Assembly (NCBI GenBank): GCA_000507305.1
Contig: DF239635.1
Span: forward strand, 1 to 64,000
Source of the DNA: Breviolum minutum Mf 1.05b.01
Lineage: Eukaryota > Sar > Dinophyceae > Suessiales > Symbiodiniaceae
DNA: 64,000 nt
Reading direction: 5' to 3'
The position numbers and the translations under genes are program-made. Positions 56,907 to 64,000 of this stretch are shown here, in pieces. Each line of letters starts with the position of its first letter. The first letter of the stretch is position 1. The notes beneath the pieces were generated by a model. That model had not been told where the DNA came from and searched no databases. It saw nothing but the letters and a program-made list of their open reading frames with translations.

Positions 56907-57007
56907 CTGGTTGGTGGTTGAACCACCCATCTGAAAAATATTAGTCAAAATGGGAATCTTCCCCAAATAGCGATGAACATAAACAAATATTTGAAACCAC
57001 CACCTAG
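56907..57007. repeat. MITE-A copy between 7-bp direct repeats
   Basis: CTGGTTGGTGGTTGAACC at the left and TTGAAACCACCACCTAG at the right. TCACTTT lies immediately on both sides (56900-56906 and 57008-57014). Confidence 0.9.
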
Positions 57008-57371
57008 TCACTTTGAGTTGAGTTGTTGTCTTTTTGTTGGGAGGTTCTGCCAGTCCACTCGGACTTCCACCATTCATCCCCGGTCAAAGGTCACCCCAAC
57101 AAAGTATCCATCCACAGGACTAGGAGGTCGAAAGGATATATTAAGTTGGGTGGACCAGTGGACATCCATGATCTGAGAATGAAGCACTGCATATGTTTGA
57201 AAAAAAATATCCGAATTTAATTTTGGCAGTATTTTGTGAACATCTCAAAACAAACCAAGAAGATCTAAGAACATCTTTGGACATAGCTCATCTGATTTCT
57301 GGCATCAAACTACCCAAAAAAAGAAACAAAGGTTTCCAAACCTAGAAAACGCAAATCTTTCCATTCAATAG

Positions 57372-57512
57372 GCACCCGGAGTGGGTCATTGGCGGAACGC
57401 CACGGTAACTACGGCCCCTCAGCGGCCTGGGCAACAAAATTGGGCTTTCACAGTGGATGGTGGCATACACGTGGGCGAATCATTTGATTTTACTCTGGCC
57501 ATTGATTATGAT
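57372..57512 (+). CDS. Exon, phase uncertain, unknown protein
   Basis: After CATTCAATAG the phase-0 frame reads APGVGHWRNATVTTAPQRPG, then QQNWAFTVDGGIHVGESFDF and TLAIDYD before GTATAT. It joins the next exon (57952) in phase 0. Entering in phase 1, as the previous exon would require, gives RSGSLAERH and a GTAACT donor instead, so an exon may be missing between 56680 and 57372. Looks like a beta-rich domain; no family is recognised. Confidence 0.5.
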
Positions 57513-57766
57513 GTATATATATATATAAATATGTGTATATGCATTTATTGGGTTGTCCCCCTTCCCATTAATAGTGGCAAATAAAGGTTTAGGTTATGAT
57601 TCCCTATGAGTCCTTGTATCCTGGTGGGGACTGTTAATTACTGGCATCCCGCGGGGACAACCCAAGACAGAAAAACCTCCGAGAGTGGACTAAAAAAGAT
57701 ACCCAAAATGATGGTCTCTATAAAATGCATCAAAAAATTCAAATACGAAAGTTCAGGGGTACCCTA

Positions 57767-57896
57767 CCCTCCCTGAAACTAACAGCCAAAGGCCGTACCC
57801 CTGAAACTTTAGGTCATGAACCAAAAGGATCGATCCATTCATCTGAACCAACCAACCATCGATTTTTTAGCGGCGGAGCTGATAGTTTCAGGGAGG
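57767..57896. repeat. MITE-D copy inside an intron
   Basis: CCCTCCCTGAAACTAACAGC at the left and GAGCTGATAGTTTCAGGGAG at the right, flanked by TA. It lies between the exons at 57512 and 57952, so it is intronic if those exons are right. Confidence 0.8.
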
Positions 57897-57951
57897 TATA
57901 CATAACTGATTCTTCGGTGTTGTTCTTGTTCCCTAAGCATGACCTGCTTAG

Positions 57952-58017
57952 ACAATTCGGATGGATCCGGCTGTCCCGATCCTCAACGGTCCGAGCATCG
58001 GGGGTGGTGATTTTGGG
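57952..58017 (+). CDS. Exon, unknown protein
   Basis: Twenty-two codons after CATGACCTGCTTAG: TIRMDPAVPILNGPSIGGGD and then FG before GTATAAC. Phase 0 at both ends. A longer overlapping frame exists but has no splice support. Confidence 0.5.
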
Positions 58018-58553
58018 GTATAACTTGGTGGAAGGCTATCCTGCCGAGATGGGAACCAACCAGGGCAATTCATGCGATATTCTTATGAAATTCTTGGAGC
58101 CACAGACTGGGTGCTCCAAATATAGGTTTTTTATCATTTTGTTATCAATTGTTTATCATTTGGGATTGTCATTTTTGCATTGAGTCCTGCGAATTTTTGG
58201 TGAAACGGAAGGTTAGTAGATTTTGTAGGGTTCCCTTCATCAGAAATTAGAATAAAGAATTTACCCGCTGCGAAAACATGGTTTTGGCATTCTATTCACC
58301 ATGTTAATTGGTCAACCGGATGTTGTCCAAGAAACCATAGCAATTTGAAAAGTATGACAAATGATGCTTGGATCACCAAACATTTGCTTGGACTGGCCTC
58401 TCTTTCCAAACGGAAAACTGATAGTTCTGAGGAAGAGTATCACCTCAAATGTGGTAGCTCCTATCAATCAAACCTATGGAAATTTCATACAAAGGGTTCT
58501 GACTCGTCTAGCCCCGTCTACCCTCTGATCTTGGGGGTTTTGATGCTCTTTAG

Positions 58554-58604
58554 AGCCTCATTGGATCTGGTGGGGATAAGGATGATCCTAGCCCTAGCTC
58601 CGAT
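58554..58604 (+). CDS. Short exon, unknown protein
   Basis: Seventeen codons after TTTTGATGCTCTTTAG: SLIGSGGDKDDPSPSSD, donor GTGATG. Low complexity and acidic, so it reads like a linker. Phase 0 at both ends, fitting the next exon. Confidence 0.45.
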
Positions 58605-58726
58605 GTGATGCGATGCTATACAGGCCATTTCGTCATTCATGATGCACATTTACTTCTAGATGGAAACTTATGCAACCTGCCAAAGAACAAGCAAGAGAAA
58701 GGAAATAGTAAGAACAATAGCAACGA

Positions 58727-58778
58727 GAACAAGAACAAGAAGAAGAAGAGCAACAACAACAAGAACAATAAAAATGAT
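58727..58778. repeat. AAG/AAC-rich microsatellite
   Basis: GAGAACAAGAACAAGAAGAA followed by AGAGC and AAC units. Confidence 0.85.
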
Positions 58779-58859
58779 ACTACTGGTGAGACCTGGTAAG
58801 CAGGAGAATCATGGAAAATCGACCCTTTTCCCCCCTTTTGGCGTCCTTCTACTCTCCAG

Positions 58860-58926
58860 TCTCCAATGGGAAATCCTCTTCTTCACCTCCTGAGTTTGGT
58901 TGGTTACCCGATTCCCCGAGACTGTG
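58860..58926 (+). CDS. Exon, unknown protein
   Basis: After a long pyrimidine tract (TTCTACTCTCCAG) the phase-0 frame reads SPMGNPLLHLLSLVGYPIPR and then DC, leaving one base before GTGAGC. The next exon (59744) supplies the two bases needed. Minus-strand frames over the same DNA (58849-59130) are treated as shadows. Confidence 0.5.
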
Positions 58927-59016
58927 GTGAGCTGATTTTGTAATTTCCATACCTTTTGCAGTAATCTGAGCAAGCTTAGGGGTCCAAAAAATTTCAGTAA
59001 CATTCTGACAAACCCA

Positions 59017-59115
59017 TAGGATCATGTCAGAATACATGGGAATGGTATATTTACCTACATTTTGTTGAATTTTGAAAAGGGGAACGTAGGTATATACCAT
59101 ACATGGATCGTATGG
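59017..59115. repeat. Repeat G copy
   Basis: CCCATAGGATCATGTCAGAA at the left and CATACATGGATCGTATGGG at the right, with TGGTATATTTACCTACATTT inner arm. Confidence 0.7.
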
Positions 59116-59462
59116 GAAATTGAATAACATACTTAAATCATCTTACATCAAGACATACAGTAGAACCTTAGAAGGATGTGCAATGTTTTGGGTCTATTCC
59201 AGCCCGATGATGTAAGCCGGAAAAAATTGAAAATAAGATGGGAACCCTACACTATCAAATGCTCAGACTATTCTTTGTTTGTGTACATGTTTGGGATACA
59301 CCAAACTTGGGTTTGATTTGTTTGCGAGACAATAGTGAATATATCAACTATGGGCTTAATCAAGATCGATCCATTCAGATTCCACATCACCACTAGCCAT
59401 CCGAATCCACATCACCACTCCAACTGCTGGCAGTTGAAGGGTGGCACAACTCCCAAAAGGTA

Positions 59463-59566
59463 CATCCCTGAAAACTAACATGAGAGTGGAAAAAAAACAC
59501 CGTTTCAAGATGTATCTCCTATTAAAAATGGTGATCTTTCATTGCCATGCTTGTTTGTTGGGGGGT
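59463..59566. repeat. MITE-F copy
   Basis: CATCCCTGAAAACTAACATG at the left and CATGCTTGTTTGTTGGGGGG at the right, flanked by TA. Confidence 0.65.
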
Positions 59567-59575
59567 ATAATTCAA

Positions 59576-59675
59576 CTGGTTGGTGGTTTCAACCCCTTTG
59601 AAAAATATTAGTCAAAATGGGAATCTTCCCCAAGTAGGGGTGAAATTAAAAAATATTTTTGAAGCCACCACCTAG
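59576..59675. repeat. MITE-A copy
   Basis: CTGGTTGGTGGTTTCAACCC at the left and TTGAAGCCACCACCTAG at the right. No matching flanks. Confidence 0.85.
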
Positions 59676-59743
59676 ATAAAGAAATGCCAAATGTGAATAG
59701 GGGGGTTGGTGTTTAGATCCGCTAATGTGAGTTGTGCCATTAG

Positions 59744-59841
59744 ATCCGATTTCTGGAAGCTGTCCCGCCTGGTGTGGCACCATCTTCAAAGAACATCTCC
59801 TTCGGCAGCGCTGCCGTTTAAAACGTCACTCGGTGACACAA
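59744..59841 (+). CDS. Exon, unknown protein with CxxC
   Basis: After GTTGTGCCATTAG the frame reads (x)PISGSCPAWCGTIFKEHLL and then RQRCRLKRHSVTQ before a strong donor (GTAAGG). The CPAWC motif resembles a CxxC redox or metal site, though nothing else supports a thioredoxin fold. Phases match both neighbours. Confidence 0.55.
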
Positions 59842-60000
59842 GTAAGGAAAAACCTTGGTGTGATATTGAATATAGTACCTTGTAACATACATCTTGGTGT
59901 ATGCTTGAACAGATCATAATCATAACATACAATAATATGATATAAATACATATACATATATGTTGATATATACATATGTATGGAGGTCATTGGGTTGTAG

Positions 60001-60159
60001 ACATCAGAATTTCACCGCCGAGTTGTCGATCCGGCGGTTTCCCAGTCGTACCCCGACGTCCTCCTGCTGCGTGCGCTCCGCTACAGAACGATCTCGCAGA
60101 ACGATGACGTCGTTCAGGGGCTTACCTCCATCCTTAGCTGCTTGAAAAGTGTAGATTGA
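60001..60159 (+). CDS. Exon, unknown protein, possibly the last
   Basis: After GGGTTGTAG the phase-0 frame reads TSEFHRRVVDPAVSQSYPDV, then LLLRALRYRTISQNDDVVQG and LTSILSCLKSVD to TGA. A GTAGAT donor after Ser could instead extend the gene. GC-rich (TCCGGCGG, CCGACGTCC) compared with its surroundings, as expected for coding DNA here. Confidence 0.6.
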   Translation, partial: TSEFHRRVVDPAVSQSYPDVLLLRALRYRTISQNDDVVQGLTSILSCLKSVD

Positions 60160-60675
60160 ACCTCTGAGATTTGCTTAAGATATCTTTTTCGATGGACTGG
60201 TGATTTGCGGCAATAAAAAATTGTCAATAAAAACTCCAACATTTGGTGATTCCCACTGGTAGCAAGTAAACAATCACTCTGAAGACCAAATCCTAGTCTT
60301 GAGATTTTGAAGCTTGAAATCCATGGAATCCATGAAAATGGAACACCCAATCTTAAAGAGATGGCGGCTTTGAAACTCATGATTAAAAAATCCTCCATTT
60401 TCATATTTAATGGATTTGTTGAGTTTTGGGGGACAACACATTTATGACGTAAAGAAACAGTCGGGGTTCTAAATCATAGAGACCTTAATTAATATCAAAG
60501 GCTTTAGTCAGCTTCAGGGTTTTCGAGTTCATGGTCACCAGGAATACCAACACTGAGAATTTGTCCACTTTGACATCTTCCCTCCTCTATTTTCATCGTC
60601 CCTGATGTCAATTTCATCCTTCTCCAAAATCTTGGATCACCTCCCCAAAATCTTCGTTGAGTAGAACTCCCTACA

Positions 60676-60850
60676 TTGGGGGGCAACTTCTGGCCAAGTG
60701 AGTCCTCCCAATCTCACCGGAACACCAACGAGTTCCCTGACCCAACCACCAAAGATGATCACATGTGGACCTTGGTGGAACACGTTGTGACTTTACAGCA
60801 TTGTGTCAATTCAGCATCACATGTATTGTACATGGTACATGGTACATTGA
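60676..60850 (+). CDS. Possible exon
   Basis: The plus frame reads NFWPSESSQSHRNTNEFPDP and then TTKDDHMWTLVEHVVTLQHC. No clear acceptor. The minus strand is partly open too. Confidence 0.25.
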
Positions 60851-60956
60851 CAGTACAACGTAGAAATCATATGAAATCATAGATGATATGTTATATACAT
60901 AATGTATATGTAAATACTAACTATACATAGCATCTATGATTCTATGATAATCTATA

Positions 60957-61030
60957 CCCTCCTGGGAACGAGAAAACATATCCCCTACCTTTTCCAAAGG
61001 CACCTTTTGAGTCGATGATTTTCAGGATCA
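60957..61030. repeat. MITE-E fragment
   Basis: CCCTCCTGGGAACGAGAAAA and ACATATCCCCTACC at the left after TA; the right arm is not recognisable. Confidence 0.5.
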
Positions 61031-61925
61031 AGTTGACAGGATTCCCCTCCGAAAAAAACCATGCACTCCAAGTGAGCGAAAAGATTGTGCAGTATCATTT
61101 CATATACCAAACACCAAAGTATATCTTAATACCAAACATAACAATACTCACATCAAACAACAACTTCGTATTTAAACATTTCCCGCTTCATTTGCACAAA
61201 TTTTAGGTAGACTACGAAAATAAATGAATATATATATATATATTCTTCTGAACCCTACTTTCAAACTGGGGTTGGCCGAAACAATCATCTCATTGCCAGG
61301 CTTAAAGCATCTACTCCATTGCCAGGTAGAATCAAAATTAACAAGGCATTTCATCCCTACACCCTTAATTTGGGGGGACCTCAAGCATATATTCTTTTTC
61401 CAGGGTTAAAGGGGATAGGGTTCATATTTCTTTGGTGTGCCACTAAGGCAACGCTAAGTTTAACTGATCCAACACGGTGTGAAAAAACAGCCCCTCCCTT
61501 CACTGGGTGAACACTTCCCCCCCCTGGGAATTAAAGAAGAACTGAGCTCCCCTGGAAAACGGGAATATTTTCGTGGCTTTGGGTTCATCATTTTTTGATT
61601 TTTTCTTTCTTTATTAAGGCGACACAGGATCTTCGAACCACATTCATCAGAACCCACCTAACCAACCAAAACGTCTCGTGTTCCGGCCATGGTGCTCATG
61701 GCGATTCCTGCTATACTATCATATAATCTATTTACACACATATGCATCCGTAATGTGGTTACTATATACATTATCAGCCCGCAGCAAAAGGATTGCCACT
61801 CTTCCAATTGCGCAACAAAATTTGGGTGTCAAAAAGTCTTTGTGCCCAAAAATCCATCTTGAGTTTGAAAAAATCAACAACATAACAACCATTTGTTGAA
61901 AATTCTTGGGGCCCGGAGTCTTTCC

Positions 61926-62022
61926 CATACCATCCATGGGACTGGTGTATTTACCTACATGAATGGTTGATTTTTATGGTTTTCATGTAGGAAAATATAC
62001 CAAACTCGTCCCATGGATTGTT
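61926..62022. repeat. Repeat G copy
   Basis: CCATACCATCCATGGGACTG at the left and CAAACTCGTCCCATGG at the right, with TGTATTTACCTACATGAATG and CATGTAGGAAAATATACC inside. Confidence 0.65.
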
Positions 62023-62039
62023 TGGGGGGCGCATTTTGA

Positions 62040-62305
62040 GACAAACCAACGCCAACCACCAGGTCACCGTCCTCCCTCCAAATGTCAACTTTCCGAGGTA
62101 CCAATTGCAGTTGCTGAATGTCCATAGCGTCGGGAGGGTGGATTGCCGACATATTTGTTTTGCACCTTGGCGGCCAACGACGTTGGCACCTTGTGGAGTC
62201 ACGTTTTGGCCCCGTTTTTTCTAAAAGGTGAAAGCCTGCCTTCAACGCCTTTTCTATGCTGGTGGCCAAAATCCAGCACAAATTGGGCGGGATTGAAGCT
62301 ACCAT
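62040..62305. CDS. Coding-like stretch, strand unresolved
   Basis: GC-rich and open on both strands. Plus: an AG (CCAACCACCAG) then VTVLPPNVNFPR and later LLNVHSVGRVDCRHICFAPW. Minus: DAMDIQQLQLVPRKVDIWRE and then DGDLVVGVGLSQNAPP. Position beyond the plus-strand gene favours plus, but neither is convincing. Confidence 0.3.
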
Positions 62306-62834
62306 CGTATGGATGTTTTTTTGGGAAACATTAATATTGAAAAGAAGCCTGCACCAAACTTGGGACGATAATTGAAGACCTCAAATACGTTGTAGTTGTA
62401 ATATCAGTATATCAGTATATCTCTTGACCGGTTTTGAAGTGAAGAAAGTGGAACATCTGTGCGTATAATCACGGAACCTCTGGAAAAAACACAGGAGACA
62501 TCTGCGACAATTCAAATCTTCTGATCTCTCTTCCAGGACTTAGTAGGGCAAGCAGTGACATGGCTTTTCTCAAACATAGCCGCACCAAACACACCTTAAG
62601 TTGATTAGGTAACCAGTGGAGTTTGGGGGGAAATTAGGTGCCACTATTTCCGTCCCCATAATCTTTGTTTGAAAAGTTTCTTGTTTCAACTCCAAAACAT
62701 GACGAGATTCCCTTTTACATTGACCTATAGCACCGTTGGGGTGATAGAGGCCCAAACAATATAAAGCCTGGAAATTTGACGTAGCCTCTAAAAATAGACA
62801 ATCCCAAAAGGAAAACCATCTTCCAACCATCATT

Positions 62835-62942
62835 TGGATGTTTCCAAAAATAGGGGGACCCCAAAATGGATGGCTTATAACGGAAATCCCTATTAAAATG
62901 GATGATTTGCGGGGAAAACCCACCATTTTCGGAAACACCCCA
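62835..62942. repeat. MITE-B copy
   Basis: TGGATGTTTCCAAAAATAGG at the left and CATTTTCGGAAACACCCC at the right, with inner AAAATGGATGG and complementary AAAATGGATGATT arms. The TA flank is lost. Confidence 0.75.
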
Positions 62943-62985
62943 TTTTTTCCCGGGGCATTTTTTTCAAATTTTTTGGGGTCCCTAG

Positions 62986-63077
62986 ATCCCATGTTCCCGT
63001 GTCCGGTCACATCCCATCTGAAAAACCAGCAGCAAACTGTGACTTCCCAGACCCATTGCATGTCAGAAGTACGCAAG
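62986..63077 (+). CDS. Exon, unknown protein
   Basis: After TTTTTTGGGGTCCCTAG the frame reads (x)SHVPVSGHIPSEKPAANCD and then FPDPLHVRSTQ before GTCATA. A strong T-rich tract precedes it. No family is recognised. The long minus ORF across this region includes a translated MITE-B and is not used. Confidence 0.5.
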
Positions 63078-63127
63078 GTCATACCTTGGTATACCGCTGG
63101 ACGCCATGGTTCGATCACTTCAGTTGA

Positions 63128-63155
63128 CCAACGAATTCCCATGGGAATTCGTTGG
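63128..63155. repeat. 28-bp perfect palindrome
   Basis: Left half CCAACGAATTCCCA, right half its exact reverse complement with no loop. Not seen elsewhere in the window. Confidence 0.9.
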
Positions 63156-63159
63156 AACA

Positions 63160-64000
63160 TTTCCAACCAGGTTTGTGTATTTTTGGATCACTGTTTGATT
63201 TGAGGAACAACCAACATGAAATGTTTGGAGGTTCCAAGAAATCTTGATTTCAAAGGTCAGGGAAATACTGAATTGAAACGGCATGTATTGGGATGTATTT
63301 CAAGTCCATCAAATCTCTGATAATCTCTGCATGTTTTCAACACCTGAGATGTTCTAAGACGAGGGTCTAATAATATCTGCAGGACAAAAGAACTGCTTCT
63401 AAGACATTCCTGAAAGTCACAACAAAAAATCGCAACTCCTTCTATGATTTTTATGTCATCACATCATTTGAACCGCTGGCACTTTCCAAGTCTCTTGGGC
63501 TCTTGGATCTACGTCATCTACGTTTGTTAGTCCAGTGAATCACATTTGACGCGCAAAATTGGGGTAGCATCTTCAAGCCACAAATGACGAAGAGGAAATT
63601 CCAAGCTTTGATTTTGGGGGTCCAAGTCATTTCAACCAAAAGTAAATCTGAAGCTTGTGATACCTCAGATTTTAGAAAGCCTTTTTGCTATAGAGCCAAT
63701 TTGTGCATCATATCATGGCATTTAAACCTCCCATTTTTGACAGTCTTATGAAACCTCCATGGCACCCTGATATTTTGGACGACTTTTTTTAGCGACTTCA
63801 GCTCTGAGGAGCTACCGGTAGCTGAGATGACGGACAGAAATCGCAAGTCTCTTCTGCAGGTTTTTCTCTTTCTTCATCTTCGTCAGCAACCACCTGCCCC
63901 AGTGTCATAACAGTGCACTGCGACTACCGTTTCCTACCTGACTACCACGAATATACTAGTCTACTGACTCCTCGGATCTCTGATTTCCATGTCATTTAGT
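63160..64000. other. No feature seen
   Basis: Short overlapping open frames only; no repeat family member and no clear splice-bounded exon was recognised up to the window end. Confidence 0.4.

Noticed and set aside
58849-59130. Minus ORF ending in an acidic tail and a stop
   Set aside because: A long pyrimidine tract and CAG acceptor followed by GTGAGC support a plus-strand exon here with phases that match both neighbours.
62570-63166. 198-codon minus ORF
   Set aside because: The middle is a translated MITE-B hairpin. The plus strand has a splice-bounded exon at 62986-63077.
1-64000. Dinoflagellate spliced-leader sequence or U6-like snRNA
   Set aside because: Looked for the known leader core TAGCCATTTTGGCTCAAG and for U6 box sequences by eye; no match seen.
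1-64000. Autonomous transposon, reverse transcriptase, CRISPR, phage or virus genes
   Set aside because: No catalytic motifs, direct-repeat spacer arrays or long coding ORFs that would support any of these.

Overview
The window looks like nuclear DNA of a eukaryotic microalga, most likely a dinoflagellate of the Symbiodiniaceae type. What the sequence shows: no long ORF is a convincing complete gene; protein-like peptides occur as short pieces of about 30-300 nt bounded by GT...AG-type splice signals; the DNA between them is packed with about 100-bp hairpin-like repeats; and there is a degenerate CCCTAAA-type telomere-like tract. The dinoflagellate assignment is inference: TTTAGGG-type telomeres and DUF4116-repeat proteins fit, and several repeats look like ones I recall from Symbiodiniaceae assemblies, but I could not search. 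No spliced-leader, tRNA, rRNA, CRISPR, bacterial operon or viral gene was seen.

Layout. At 2.6-2.9 kb there is a plus-strand exon pair. At about 3.5-19.8 kb eleven minus-strand segments encode pieces of DUF4116-like repeats, the only protein family I recognise here; a possible 5' exon lies near 21.7 kb. Between 20 and 30 kb I see mostly repeats, microsatellites and the telomere-like tract, with one doubtful exon. From about 50 kb down to 30 kb a long series of minus-strand exon candidates often joins in matching reading phase, suggesting one or more very split genes of unknown function. A compact minus-strand gene ends at 53.1 kb. Diverging from it, a plus-strand gene runs from about 55.4 to at least 60.1 kb, with another plus exon at 63 kb.

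The most abundant structure is a community of MITE-like inverted-repeat families (called A-I here), with copies every few hundred bases. Family A (termini CTAG/CTGG + TTGGTGG) has 4-bp flanking duplications at several sites, plus copies flanked by 7 and 13 bp. Families B-F are flanked by TA, and D, E and F share the core AACTAACA next to their termini. Family A ends resemble splice signals, so an introner-like role is possible.

The exon models were read by eye. Phase agreement between neighbours is supportive but not proof, and many exons must be missing. No function is claimed for genes whose family I do not recognise.
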